A DNA stretch of 64,000 bases from Sphaerisporangium melleum (GTDB taxonomy: Bacteria > Actinomycetota > Actinomycetes > Streptosporangiales > Streptosporangiaceae). Below the pieces are notes generated by a model. That model was given only the letters and a program-made list of their open reading frames with translations. It was not told the DNA's origin and did no database searches. Location: assembly GCF_014646695.1 (NCBI RefSeq), contig NZ_BMNT01000013.1:60755-124754 (forward strand). The letters run 5' to 3'. Of this stretch, positions 26,200-34,844 are shown piece by piece (within the stretch, counting starts at the first letter, position 1; every line of letters begins with the position of its first letter). The position numbers and the translations under genes were made by a program.

Positions 26200-27885
26200 T
26201 CACACTTCGACGATCACCGGGACGATCATCGGACGGCGCCGGTAGGTCTCGTTCACCCAGCGCCCGACGATGCGGCGGGTCAGGCGGCGCATCTGCTGGA
26301 TGTCGGCGACCCCGTCCGCGGCGGCGTCCTGCAGGGCCTTCTCGATCAGCGGGATCACCGCGTCGAACGCGTCGATCTCGATGCCCGAGCCGCGGGCGTA
26401 CACCTCGGGCCCGCCGCTGACCTTGCCGGTGGTGGAGTCGACCACCACGACCACCGAGATGAACCCCTCGTCGCCGAGGATGCGGCGGTCCTTCAGCGCC
26501 ACGTCGGTGACCCCGCCGACCGAGGAACCGTCCACGTAGACATAGCCGCACGGCACCGCGCCCACGATGCGCGCCCGGCCGTCGACCAGGTCGACCACCA
26601 CGCCGTCCTCGGCGATGACGATGTGGTCATCGGGCACACCGGTCAGCGCGGCGAGCTTGGCGTGCGCGCGCAGGTGGCGCCACTCGCCGTGCACCGGCAT
26701 GAAGTTGGACGGCTTGGTGGCGTTCAGCACGTACAGCAGCTCGCCGGCGGCGGCGTGGCCGGAGACGTGCACCAGCGCGTTGCCCTTGTGCACGACGCGC
26801 GCGCCCCAGCGGGTGAGCCCGTTGATGACCTTGTTGACCGCCGTCTCGTTGCCCGGCACCAGCGAGGACGCCAGCACGACGGTGTCACCCTCGGCGACCC
26901 TGATCGGGTGGTCGCGGTTGGCCATGCGCGACAGCGCGGCCATCGGCTCGCCCTGCGACCCCGTGCAGATCAGCACGACGTCCTCCGGCGGCCACTCCTC
27001 GATCTCGCGGGCGTCCACCAGGATGCCCGCCGGAACGCGAAGGTAGCCCAGCTCGCGGGCCACGCCCATGTTCCTGACCATCGAACGGCCGATGAGCGCG
27101 ACCTTGCGGCCGTTCTGCTCCGCGGCGTCGAACACCTGCTGCACCCGGTGGACGTGCGAGGCGAAGCAGGCCACGATGATGCGCTTGCTCGCGCTGCGGA
27201 ACACCTCGTCGATCACCGGTCCGATGGTGGTCTCGCTCGGCACGAAGCCGGACACCTCGGAGTTGGTGGAGTCGGACATCAGCAGGTCGACGCCCTCGGT
27301 ACCGAGCCGGGCGAAACCCCCGAGGTCGGTCAGCCGGCCGTCGAGCGGGAGCTGGTCCATCTTGAAGTCGCCGGTGTGCAGCACGATGCCGGCGGGCGTC
27401 CTGATCGCGACCGCGAGCGCGTCGGGGATGGAGTGGTTGACCGAGAAGAACTCGCACTCGAACGGGCCGAGGCGGCGCCGCTCCCCCTCGACCACCTCGA
27501 TCTTGACCGGCTGGATGCGGTGCTCGCCGAGCTTGCTCTCGATCATGCCGAGGGTGAGCCGGGAGCCCACCAGCGGGATGTCGCGGCGCTCGCGCAGAAG
27601 GTACGGCACGGCGCCGATGTGGTCCTCGTGCGCGTGGGTGAGCACGAGCGCCTCGATGTCGTCCAGGCGGTCGCGGATGTACTCGAAATCGGGCAGGATC
27701 AGGTCGACGCCGGGCTGGTCGGGCTCGGGGAACAGCACACCGCAGTCGACCAGCAGCAGGCGGCCGTCGAACTCGAAGACGGCCATGTTGCGGCCGATCT
27801 CACCGAGCCCGCCGAGCGCGACGATGCGCAGGCCGTGCTCCGGCAGTGCCGGAGGAGGCCCGAGCTCGGGATGCGGATGACTCAT
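26200..27885 (-). CDS. rnj: Ribonuclease J
   Basis: RNase J is a metallo-beta-lactamase-fold endo- and 5'-exoribonuclease of mRNA decay and rRNA maturation. The 561-residue protein has the zinc motif THAHEDHIG. It also shows beta-CASP motifs including LMSDSTN and SGHAAAGELLYVL, and the C-terminal domain. The ATG at 27885 follows GGGGG in ccacgggggtagagc. The gene lies downstream of dapA on the same strand, as in many actinobacteria, but a hairpin at 28094-28119 and a 251-bp gap suggest separate control. Confidence 0.95.
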   Translation of the reverse strand: MSHPHPELGPPPALPEHGLRIVALGGLGEIGRNMAVFEFDGRLLLVDCGVLFPEPDQPGVDLILPDFEYIRDRLDDIEALVLTHAHEDHIGAVPYLLRERRDIPLVGSRLTLGMIESKLGEHRIQPVKIEVVEGERRRLGPFECEFFSVNHSIPDALAVAIRTPAGIVLHTGDFKMDQLPLDGRLTDLGGFARLGTEGVDLLMSDSTNSEVSGFVPSETTIGPVIDEVFRSASKRIIVACFASHVHRVQQVFDAAEQNGRKVALIGRSMVRNMGVARELGYLRVPAGILVDAREIEEWPPEDVVLICTGSQGEPMAALSRMANRDHPIRVAEGDTVVLASSLVPGNETAVNKVINGLTRWGARVVHKGNALVHVSGHAAAGELLYVLNATKPSNFMPVHGEWRHLRAHAKLAALTGVPDDHIVIAEDGVVVDLVDGRARIVGAVPCGYVYVDGSSVGGVTDVALKDRRILGDEGFISVVVVVDSTTGKVSGGPEVYARGSGIEIDAFDAVIPLIEKALQDAAADGVADIQQMRRLTRRIVGRWVNETYRRRPMIVPVIVEV

Positions 27886-28093
27886 GCTCTACCCCCGTGG
27901 ACAACGGCCGGCCACCGGCGTACGGCTCCCTCGCCGAGCCGCCCGCGGCCGCGCCGGCCGAGATCGTCGTATCTCTCTCTCAAACTCTCATTTCCTCCCT
28001 GCCGCGGCGACCCGCGGCGACTCGTCCGGATGGGACCTTCCGCCGCTCACGGTAGTCACGCGGCGGGCAAGCCAGACAATTGTCGCGCGCCGA

Positions 28094-28119
28094 CCCGGCG
28101 GCCCCACAGGGCGGCCGGG
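28094..28119 (-). terminator. Hairpin downstream of dapA
   Basis: A stem of 6 bp, one G-G mismatch and 4 bp (28094-28104 with 28109-28119) has a CACA loop. It lies 17 nt past the dapA stop on the minus strand. Confidence 0.55.
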
Positions 28120-28136
28120 CCGATGCGCGTTTCGGG

Positions 28137-29051
28137 TCAGTCGCGCACCTTCACGCCGCCGGCCACCAGGTCTTCGCGGAGGAGGGCGATCTGCTCCGCG
28201 GTGGCGTCGACCAGCGGCAGGCGCACCGGACCGGCGGGGCGGCCGAGCAGGCCGAGCGCGGCCTTCACCATGATCGCACCCTGGGTCCTGGTCATGATGC
28301 CGGTCACGATGGGCAACAGGCGCTGGTGGACCGAGCGGGCGCCCTCGACGTGCCCCGACTGGAAGAGCTGGATCATCGAGGCCAGGTCGGCGCCCACCAC
28401 GTGGCCCACCACACTGACCAAGCCTGCGGCGCCGACCGACAGCCAGGGCAGGTTGAGCGCGTCGTCGCCGGAGTAGAAGACCAGATCGGTGGCGGCCATC
28501 ACCCGGGAGCCGGCGAACAGGTCACCGGTGGCGTCCTTCACCGCGGCGATGCGGGGGTGGGCGCTCAGGCGCAGCAGCGTCTCCTCGGCGATCTTCGTAC
28601 CCGTGCGGCCCGGGATGTCGTACAGCATGACCGGCAGGCCGGTGGCGTCGGCGATCGCGCTGAAGTGGCGGTACAGGCCCTCCTGGGGCGGCTTGTTGTA
28701 GTACGGCGTCACCGCCAGCAGGCCGTGGGCGCCGGCGCGCTCGGCGGCCCTGGCCAGCCCGGCCGAGTGGTGCGTGTCGTAGGTGCCCGCGCCGGCCACG
28801 ACGGTGGCCCGGTCGCCGACCGCCTCGAGCACCGCGCGCAGGATCAGCTCTTTCTCGGCATCGCTGGTGGTGGCCGACTCCCCTGTCGTCCCGCTGACGA
28901 CGATGCCGTCGTTGCGTTGCTCGTCGACGAGGTAGGCGGCGAGACGCTGGACACCCTCGGTGTCCACGGCGCCGTCGGCGGTGAACGGCGTGACCATCGC
29001 GGTCAGCATGCGCCCGAAGGGCGCGTCGGAGGTTCCTGTGGGCGATGCCAT
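28137..29051 (-). CDS. dapA: 4-hydroxy-tetrahydrodipicolinate synthase
   Basis: DapA condenses pyruvate with aspartate semialdehyde, the first step committed to diaminopimelate and lysine. The 304-residue protein shows GTTGES (carboxylate loop), TPYYNKP (catalytic Tyr) and AAVKDATGD (Schiff-base Lys). The ATG at 29051 is chosen by family length; no SD is obvious, and the frame stays open upstream to 29384 without protein-like sequence. A strong minus-strand hairpin lies about 140 nt upstream in the leader. It pairs functionally with dapB at 36728. Confidence 0.94.
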   Translation of the reverse strand: MASPTGTSDAPFGRMLTAMVTPFTADGAVDTEGVQRLAAYLVDEQRNDGIVVSGTTGESATTSDAEKELILRAVLEAVGDRATVVAGAGTYDTHHSAGLARAAERAGAHGLLAVTPYYNKPPQEGLYRHFSAIADATGLPVMLYDIPGRTGTKIAEETLLRLSAHPRIAAVKDATGDLFAGSRVMAATDLVFYSGDDALNLPWLSVGAAGLVSVVGHVVGADLASMIQLFQSGHVEGARSVHQRLLPIVTGIMTRTQGAIMVKAALGLLGRPAGPVRLPLVDATAEQIALLREDLVAGGVKVRD

Positions 29052-29546
29052 AGACGGAACGGTACCCGGATCCGCCGAGACGGTGGACCCCGCCACCCCG
29101 GTTCCCGGCGCCGCCGGGCGCGTACCCGGCCTGGAGGGAGATCGCCCGACATGGGCGGACACCGCGCGACCTGGATCCGGGACGAAGAAAGAGGCCGTCG
29201 ATATGTGCTCGGGGGTACACACATCGACGACCTCTACCGTGCAATCGGGTCCGCTTACGCGGGCGTTACACGCTTCTGAGAAGAATTTTCGGAACCGTCC
29301 GGCCGGGCGGGGCCTGCGAGGGGGACGGCCCCGCCCACCGGCCGGTCTCCCGAGGGCACCCGAGCAGCCGGCCGCCGCTCTCATGGCACGCCGAGCACCC
29401 CCACGACCCGCACTTCCACACGAGCCGTCAGCACAGAATCACGTTTCGTAAAGTTGGGACTCCAACCGTTCGCCATTACTCCTAGTCGTCCTCTGATTAC
29501 GGCAAGATAGGGAAACGATCTCTCCAAGATCCATGAGGATGGACGC
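29052..29546. other. Divergent intergenic region between dapA and a GntR gene
   Basis: No gene is seen in 495 bp. It holds the dapA leader hairpin at 29191-29234. The GntR regulator SD (GAGGA) lies at the right end. Confidence 0.5.
29191..29234 (-). promoter_or_regulatory. Leader hairpin with U-rich tail upstream of dapA (terminator or attenuator)
   Basis: On the minus strand, 29218-29234 pairs with 29191-29207 over 17 bp. Two G-U wobbles are included; the plus strand would have A-C mismatches there. The loop is TACCCCCGAG. The stem is followed at once by TTTCTTCGTC, a U-rich tail. This is an intrinsic-terminator shape about 140 nt upstream of the dapA start. Confidence 0.6.
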
Positions 29547-30287
29547 ATGGCTGGCAACGACCCGGTGTACCTCCGCGTGGTCGAAGAGCTGCGGACGCAG
29601 ATCAACGACGGCACACTTCCGCCGGGTGCGCCGATCCCCTCCCGGGCGCAGCTCACCCAGCGCTTCCGGGTGGGCGAGACGGCGGCCCGGCACGCACTGC
29701 GCGTCCTGGCGGCCGAAGGGCTGATCATCGGCAAGGTCGGATCAGGGCACTACGTCCGCGAGAAGTCCGTTCTGTACCCTTTGCAGCGCTGCCGCGCCAT
29801 CGACCACGACGCCCCGTTCACCGCCGGCCCGCAGACCGGCGGCGCCCGCGCCACCTGGGACTGGCGCAGCGAACCGGTCAAGGCCGGGCCCGAGATCGCC
29901 CGCCGCCTCCGGCTCGACCCCGCCGACCCGGTGACGCGCACCCGCTACGTGTTCCGTGCCGACGGCAAGCCCATGCAGCTCGCCACCTCCTACGAGCCCG
30001 CCGAGCTCGGCCGCGCCCATCCCTTCCCCGAAGAGGGCACCGGCGGGCGCAAGAGCCTGCTGGCCCGCCTGTCCGCCGCGGGCGTCAAGGTCACCGACAT
30101 CCGCGAGAGCGTCCACACCCGCATTCCCGAGCCCACCGAGAGCGACCTGCTCGACCTGCCCACCGGCGTGCACGTCCTGCACATCGAGCGCACCCACTGG
30201 GCGGGCGACCACCCGGTCGAGACCGGCGACATCGTCGTCCCCGGCGACCGCTTCCGCCTCGTCTACTCCGTGTCCCCGGGCGCCTGA
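29547..30287 (+). CDS. GntR family regulator with UTRA domain
   Basis: This 246-residue HutC-type regulator has a GntR winged helix (residues about 5-72, with LTQRFRVGETAARHALRVLAAE) and a C-terminal UTRA ligand domain starting near residue 95. Such proteins respond to small metabolites. The ATG at 29547 follows GAGGATGG. It ends only 7 bp from the convergent EamA gene. No obvious metabolic target lies next to it, so its regulon is unknown. Confidence 0.88.
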   Translation: MAGNDPVYLRVVEELRTQINDGTLPPGAPIPSRAQLTQRFRVGETAARHALRVLAAEGLIIGKVGSGHYVREKSVLYPLQRCRAIDHDAPFTAGPQTGGARATWDWRSEPVKAGPEIARRLRLDPADPVTRTRYVFRADGKPMQLATSYEPAELGRAHPFPEEGTGGRKSLLARLSAAGVKVTDIRESVHTRIPEPTESDLLDLPTGVHVLHIERTHWAGDHPVETGDIVVPGDRFRLVYSVSPGA

Positions 30288-30294
30288 CCGCCGA

Positions 30295-31263
30295 TCAGCG
30301 GGCACGTTGCGTCAGGGCGACACAGACCAGGACGGCGAGGGCGCCGGCCAGGGTGATGAGGTCGAGCCGTTCGGCGAGCAGCCACCACGCGAGCACCAGC
30401 GCCAGCAGCGGCTGCAGAAGCTGCGTCTGGCCGGCGCGGGCGATGCCGCCCCGGGCCAGGCCCGCGTACCACGGAACGAATCCCAGGAACATCGACACCA
30501 GCGAGACGTACGCGAACCCGGCCAGGGCGTCCGCCGTCACCCGGTGCGGAACCACCGACCCGAGGACCACGGCCAGCGGAACGGTCACCGGGGCGGCGAT
30601 CACCAGCGCGTAGGAGATCACCCGCCATCCCGGGGTGTGCCGGGCGAGGCGGCCGCCCTCGGTGTAGCCGACCGCCGCGCACACCAGCGCGGCCAGCATC
30701 AGCAGGTCCGCGGCCGATGGCCGCCCGCCTCCTCTGACCAGCGTGAACGCGGTGACGGCCGCGGCGCCCGCGGCGCTCGCCACCCAGAACAGCGGACGAG
30801 GGCGCTCCCCCGCGCGCAGCACCGCGGTGACGGCGGTGGCGGCCGGCAGCAGCCCGACCACGACCGCCGCGTGCGAGACGCTCGCCCCCGCGGCCAGCGC
30901 CAGCCCGCTGAACAGCGGGAACCCGAACACCACGCCCAGCGCGATCGCGATGTAGGCCCGCAGGTGCGCGCGGGGCGGCAGCAGCGGGGCTCGCGCGGCC
31001 AGCAGGCAGGCCCCTGCGGCGAACGCGGCGACGGCGGCCCGGCCGACCGCCACGAAGTAGGGGTCGAAGCCGCGCAGCGCGAACGCCGTCGCGGGGAACG
31101 TCCCGGAGAAGGCCAGCACTCCCAGCGCGGCCAGCGCCGTCCCCACCCACCGCCCATCCTGACCGGCTCTGCCGTCAGCCGGGACTTCCACGCTCGTGAT
31201 CGAATCGGCGGCCGGGGGGATCGCTATCGCTTGGCGGACGATAGCGCTACTGTCATCTTTCAT
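30295..31263 (-). CDS. EamA/DMT family transporter
   Basis: This protein of up to 322 residues has about ten hydrophobic helices in two EamA repeats, typical of drug/metabolite exporters such as RhaT- or YdcZ-like carriers. The end LITLAGALAVLVCVAL is characteristic. The ATG at 31263 overlaps the start codon of the divergent MocR gene (CATG read both ways) within an imperfect palindrome, so the true start may be further downstream, for example a GTG about 25 codons in. The divergent MocR regulator probably controls it. Confidence 0.85.
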   Translation of the reverse strand: MKDDSSAIVRQAIAIPPAADSITSVEVPADGRAGQDGRWVGTALAALGVLAFSGTFPATAFALRGFDPYFVAVGRAAVAAFAAGACLLAARAPLLPPRAHLRAYIAIALGVVFGFPLFSGLALAAGASVSHAAVVVGLLPAATAVTAVLRAGERPRPLFWVASAAGAAAVTAFTLVRGGGRPSAADLLMLAALVCAAVGYTEGGRLARHTPGWRVISYALVIAAPVTVPLAVVLGSVVPHRVTADALAGFAYVSLVSMFLGFVPWYAGLARGGIARAGQTQLLQPLLALVLAWWLLAERLDLITLAGALAVLVCVALTQRAR

Positions 31264-31276
31264 GAATGACGATAGC
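31223..31276. promoter_or_regulatory. MocR operator cluster (three CGATAGC sites)
   Basis: CGATAGC occurs inverted at 31223-31229 and direct within GACGATAGC at 31237-31245 and 31268-31276. The direct copies are 31 bp apart, about three helical turns. MocR/PdxR dimers are known to bind such direct and inverted repeats. TACTGT at 31248-31253 could be the -10 of the MocR gene. Confidence 0.55.
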
Positions 31277-32686
31277 AGTATCGGTCGAGTGGCCGCCTCC
31301 CTGCGCTCGGAAGCGGCCGGGCTGCGTCCTGGTGACCGGCTGCCGTCGAGCCGCGAGCTGGTCAGGCGCTACGGCGTGAGCCCGGTCACCGTGTCCCGGG
31401 CCCTCGCGACACTGTCGGCGGAGGGACGGGTGATCGTGCGCCCCGGCAGCGGCGCGTTCGTCGCGCCCGCCTCCTCGTCCGCCGCCGTGGCGGGCGACAC
31501 GGTGGACCTGTCCTGGCAGACGGTGGCGCTCGGGGACCGGTGGGTCGACGACTCGGCGGTGGCCGGGCTGCTCACCCCGCCGCCGGAGGGCGTCATCCCG
31601 CTGACCGGCGGCTACCTCCACCCGGGGCTGCGCCCGGACAGGGCTCTGGCCGGTGCCGCGGCCCGCGCGCTGCGCCGCCCCGGCGCCTGGGCGCCACCCC
31701 CCTTGACCGGCCTGGCGGAGCTACGGCGCTGGTTCGCCGCCGAGGTGGGTGGTGGCATCACCCGGTCCGACGTCCTGATCGTGAGCGGCGGCCAGGCGGC
31801 GCTCACCCACGCGTTCCGTGCACTGTCGGCGCCGGGCGCCCCCATGCTGGTGGAGAACCCCACCTACCCGGGAGCCCTGGCCGCCGCCCGCGCCGCCGGG
31901 CTGCGCGCGGTCGCCGTACCGGTGGACCACGACGGCGTACGTCCCGACCTGCTCGCCGAGGCGTTCGCCGTCACCGGCGCCCGCGTCTTCTACTGCCAGC
32001 CGACCTTGCACAACCCCACCGGAGCAGTGCTGCCGGCCGCGCGGCGCGAGCAGGTGCTCGCCGTGGCCAGAGCGGCGGGGGCGTTCGTGGTCGAGGACGA
32101 CTACGCGCGCTACCTCACCACGGCGCCCGTACCACCGTCGCTGATCACCATGGACACCCACGGCACCGTCGTGCACGTCAACTCGCTCAGCAAGGTCACC
32201 GCACCCAGCATGCGGGTCGCCGCGCTGATCGCCCGGGGCCCGGCGGCGCGGCGGCTGCGCGCCTCCCAGCTCGTCGAGTCGTTCTTCGTCGCCCGCCCGC
32301 TGCAGGAGACGGTGCTGGAGTTCGTCGGCTCCCCCGCCTGGCGGCGCCACCAGGCCGCGGTGACCGCCGAGCTGACCGTACGGCGCGACGCGCTGGCGGC
32401 CGCCCTGGCCCGCCACCTCCCCGCCGCACGCGTGCCGTTCGTTCCCCCCGGCGGACTGCACCTGTGGCTGCGCCTGCCCGGCGACGTCGACGAGACGACG
32501 CTCATGGAAACGGCCCAGCGTGCCGGCGTGCTGGTCAGCCCCGGGGCCATCTACCACTCCGCCGAGCCGCCGTCGCCGCACATCCGCGTGACGCACATCG
32601 CGACCACCCACGTCTCGGAACTGTCCGAAGGAGTACGCCGCCTCGGCGCCGCGCTGGACGAGCAGATCACCTCCCGCCCCACCTGA
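31262..32686 (+). CDS. MocR-type regulator (GntR HTH fused to aminotransferase domain)
   Basis: This 474-residue PdxR/MocR protein has a GntR winged helix (residues about 10-70, with GDRLPSSRELVRRYGVS) and a class I aminotransferase-like domain. PLP-binding features are visible: the Asn-Pro loop LHNPTG, the Asp-Tyr segment VVEDDYARYL, and the lysine in NSLSKVTAPSMRV. The predicted start ATG at 31262 overlaps the start of the EamA gene. A -10-like TACTGT ends 8 nt before it, so translation may be leaderless. It likely regulates the EamA exporter and itself. Confidence 0.9.
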   Translation: MNDDSSIGRVAASLRSEAAGLRPGDRLPSSRELVRRYGVSPVTVSRALATLSAEGRVIVRPGSGAFVAPASSSAAVAGDTVDLSWQTVALGDRWVDDSAVAGLLTPPPEGVIPLTGGYLHPGLRPDRALAGAAARALRRPGAWAPPPLTGLAELRRWFAAEVGGGITRSDVLIVSGGQAALTHAFRALSAPGAPMLVENPTYPGALAAARAAGLRAVAVPVDHDGVRPDLLAEAFAVTGARVFYCQPTLHNPTGAVLPAARREQVLAVARAAGAFVVEDDYARYLTTAPVPPSLITMDTHGTVVHVNSLSKVTAPSMRVAALIARGPAARRLRASQLVESFFVARPLQETVLEFVGSPAWRRHQAAVTAELTVRRDALAAALARHLPAARVPFVPPGGLHLWLRLPGDVDETTLMETAQRAGVLVSPGAIYHSAEPPSPHIRVTHIATTHVSELSEGVRRLGAALDEQITSRPT

Positions 32687-32745
32687 CCGCACGCCGAGGC
32701 CGGACGTGAAGAGCCGGCGCTCCCGGCGTGCTCGCGGTGCTGCCC

Positions 32746-32751
32746 TACAGT
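32746..32751 (+). promoter_or_regulatory. Probable -10 element of a leaderless CGNR-protein transcript
   Basis: TACAGT ends 6 nt before the ATG at 32758, with no SD in between. The same hexamer and spacing occur before vapB. No convincing -35 is seen. Confidence 0.35.
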
Positions 32752-32757
32752 TGTGAC

Positions 32758-33306
32758 ATGGATCGGCCGGCGGAACTGCTCCGTGACTTCGTGAACACCT
32801 ACGACGTCGAGGCGGACACCGACGAGCTGGCCTCCCCCGCCGAGCTGGCCGTGTGGCTACGCGAGCGCGGGCTGATCTCCGAAGCCGACCGCGCGGCGGA
32901 CGACGACCTGGTGCTGGCCGTCAACCTGCGCGAAGGGCTCCGATCGGCGCTGCGTCACGACCATCCTGCGGACGGCCCCGCGAGGGCGACGTCCGCCGGC
33001 CTGGACGCCGCGTTCACCGCGCTGCCGCTGCGGGTCACCCTCGCGGCCGGTTCGATCCCGATCACCGAGCCGCTCGGCACCGGAGCGGCCCGTGGGATCG
33101 GGCTGCTCGCCGCCGCCCTCCTGGAAGCGCGCGCGGACGGCGACTGGCCGCGGCTGAAGGTCTGCGCCGAGGACACCTGCCAGTGGGCGTTCATCGACTC
33201 CTCCAAGAACCGCTCGCGGTCGTGGTGCTCGATGCGCACCTGCGGCAACCGCACCAAGACCCGCGCCTACCGCGCCCGGCGCCGGCCGGCTCCTCTGTCC
33301 TCCTGA
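32758..33306 (+). CDS. CGNR zinc-finger/ABATE domain protein
   Basis: This 182-residue protein belongs to a common actinobacterial family with an N-terminal ABATE domain (starting LLRDFVNTYDVE). Its C-terminal CGNR treble-clef finger shows CAEDTC and CSMRTCGNR. These proteins are presumed stress-related transcription factors, but their targets are poorly known. No partner gene is evident. The ATG at 32758 appears leaderless. Confidence 0.88.
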   Translation: MDRPAELLRDFVNTYDVEADTDELASPAELAVWLRERGLISEADRAADDDLVLAVNLREGLRSALRHDHPADGPARATSAGLDAAFTALPLRVTLAAGSIPITEPLGTGAARGIGLLAAALLEARADGDWPRLKVCAEDTCQWAFIDSSKNRSRSWCSMRTCGNRTKTRAYRARRRPAPLSS

Positions 33307-33545
33307 CCGGCCGCGAGCCGTACGCCGAGCCGGGATGCGTGCCACCATGACCCCGCCGGCGCGGAGGCTCTCGTTTCGTCCTGTGCGCGGGGATCACGCC
33401 CGCCTGCGACATGAGGTGTGCATGACCGAAGGCAAGGAGCTTCGTGGCCGCGTGAGCGTGTGCGCCGGTACGGCGACGGGGCGGACGATCGGTTCAGGCT
33501 CGAACCCCGATACGGTGTGAGCGAGACGGAAGAAGGGTGGCGGCG

Positions 33546-34130
33546 ATGGCTGACGTTGGGGTGCGCGCGGCGCGGCGCGAGGACGTCCCGGCGGTGACGG
33601 CCACTCAGATCAGGGCGTGGAAGGCCGCCTACCGGCACGTGCTGCCCGAGGAGCCGCTGGAGCAGATGACCGGCCCGGCCGCCCAGGAGATCTGGCACCG
33701 CCAGTGGGAGGAGGCCGTCGTGGCCCCGCCCACTCCGCGCCATCGCCTCCTGGTCGCCGTGGAGACCGAGGACCTGCTGACCTCGCTGGCCGAGCACGGC
33801 GGCGAGCCGGGCGGGCAGCGCGTGGTGGGCCTGGCCTCACACGGGCCCGCCGAGGACGCCGACCTCGATCCCGAGACCACCGCCGAGTTGCTCACGCTGC
33901 TGGTCGATCCCGGCCACACCCGCCGCGGACACGGCAGCCGCCTGCTGAACGCCACCGTGGACCACCTGCGCGAGGACGGCTTCACCACGGTGGTCACCTG
34001 GGTCTTCGCCGAGGACAAGGCCATGGTCGACTTCTTCGCCTCCGCCGGCTGGGCGCCGGACGAGGCCGAGCGGATCCTCGACCTGGACCACGGCGTCCGC
34101 ATGATCCGCCTGGCCACCGACATCCGCTGA
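33546..34130 (+). CDS. GNAT family N-acetyltransferase
   Basis: This 194-residue acetyl-CoA-dependent acetyltransferase begins VGVRAARREDVPAV. Motif A of the acetyl-CoA site is LLVDPGHTRRGHGSRLL (Q/RxxGxG/A as RRGHGS). The ATG at 33546 has GAAGAAGG upstream. The substrate is unknown. A GGTTC-N6-GAACC inverted repeat lies about 40 bp before the start (33491-33506). Confidence 0.88.
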   Translation: MADVGVRAARREDVPAVTATQIRAWKAAYRHVLPEEPLEQMTGPAAQEIWHRQWEEAVVAPPTPRHRLLVAVETEDLLTSLAEHGGEPGGQRVVGLASHGPAEDADLDPETTAELLTLLVDPGHTRRGHGSRLLNATVDHLREDGFTTVVTWVFAEDKAMVDFFASAGWAPDEAERILDLDHGVRMIRLATDIR

Positions 34131-34199
34131 ACTCCCCCTCCCGGCCGTCCAAGGCCGCTCTCGCGGACCGGCGACTCCCCAACACCGCTCCTCGGGGTG

Positions 34200-34772
34200 C
34201 TAAGCCCGGGTGAGCCAGGTGACCTGGGCGCCGTTGTCGAAGGACTCGCGCCTGGTAGGGGTGAACAGGGTGGGACGGAACCGCCCGGAGAACATCGGGA
34301 TGCCCGCTCCTGCCACCACGGGGTAGCTCTTGAGGATGATCTCGTCGATCTCCGGGAGCAGGGAGGCGGCGAGCCTGCCGCCGCCGCACAGGTAGATGTC
34401 CATGCCGGTGTCCTCGGCCTTCAGCCGCCGCACGAGCTCGATCGGGTCGCCCGTCTCCACTCGCACACCGGGATCATCGATCGTCAGCGTGCTGGAGACG
34501 ACGTACTGGCGCAGGTGGGAGTACGGGCTGGTGATGGCGACCTCCAGCGCAGGCTCGTAGGTGCCGCGGCCCATCACCAGGGTGTCGAAGACCTTGTTGG
34601 GCACGCCCTCGAGGCCGGCAAGCTTGCGGACGTGCGTGGGGACCGTCTCAGGGTAAGCGCTGTTGATCCAGGCGGCCATCTGGTCCGACAGGGGGTAGAA
34701 GTCGAACTCGGCGTTGGGGCCTGCGATGCAGCCGTCGAGCGAGACGGCGACGTAGTAGACGAGTTTTCGCAT
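34200..34772 (-). CDS. Dihydrofolate reductase-like (RibD C-terminal domain) protein
   Basis: This 190-residue protein has the RibD_C/DHFR-like fold. The N-terminus RKLVYYVAVSLDGCIAG, the VMGRGTYEPAL segment and the NADPH-site-like YLCGGGRLAASLL are typical. Family members are stand-alone reductases of unknown substrate and are common next to TetR genes. I use the ATG at 34772; a TTG at 34781 is possible. It is divergent from a TetR regulator with shared operators between them. Confidence 0.87.
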   Translation of the reverse strand: MRKLVYYVAVSLDGCIAGPNAEFDFYPLSDQMAAWINSAYPETVPTHVRKLAGLEGVPNKVFDTLVMGRGTYEPALEVAITSPYSHLRQYVVSSTLTIDDPGVRVETGDPIELVRRLKAEDTGMDIYLCGGGRLAASLLPEIDEIILKSYPVVAGAGIPMFSGRFRPTLFTPTRRESFDNGAQVTWLTRA

Positions 34773-34789
34773 ATCGAACAACTCTCCAT

Positions 34790-34830
34790 GTAGTACTCTG
34801 ATTGTAGTGGTGAAAACGTAGTACTACAGT
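34790..34830. promoter_or_regulatory. Divergent promoters with TetR operator repeats
   Basis: GTAGTACTAC at 34818-34827 is a perfect 10-bp palindrome, and GTAGTACT recurs at 34790-34797. For the plus strand, TTGTAG (34802-34807), 17 bp and TACAGT (34825-34830) make a good promoter overlapping the palindrome. On the minus strand TACAAT (complement of 34801-34806) is a -10 for the reductase gene. Confidence 0.6.
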
Positions 34831-34844
34831 CGGAGTGGTGTCAA

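Noticed and set aside
28137-29384. Longer dapA starting near 29384
   Set aside because: The extra residues do not resemble DapA, and the frame would run through the terminator-like hairpin at 29191-29234.
33491-33506. GGTTC-N6-GAACC resembling a tRNA T-arm
   Set aside because: There is no acceptor or anticodon stem around it and the loop is 6 nt. It is at most an operator of the GNAT gene.
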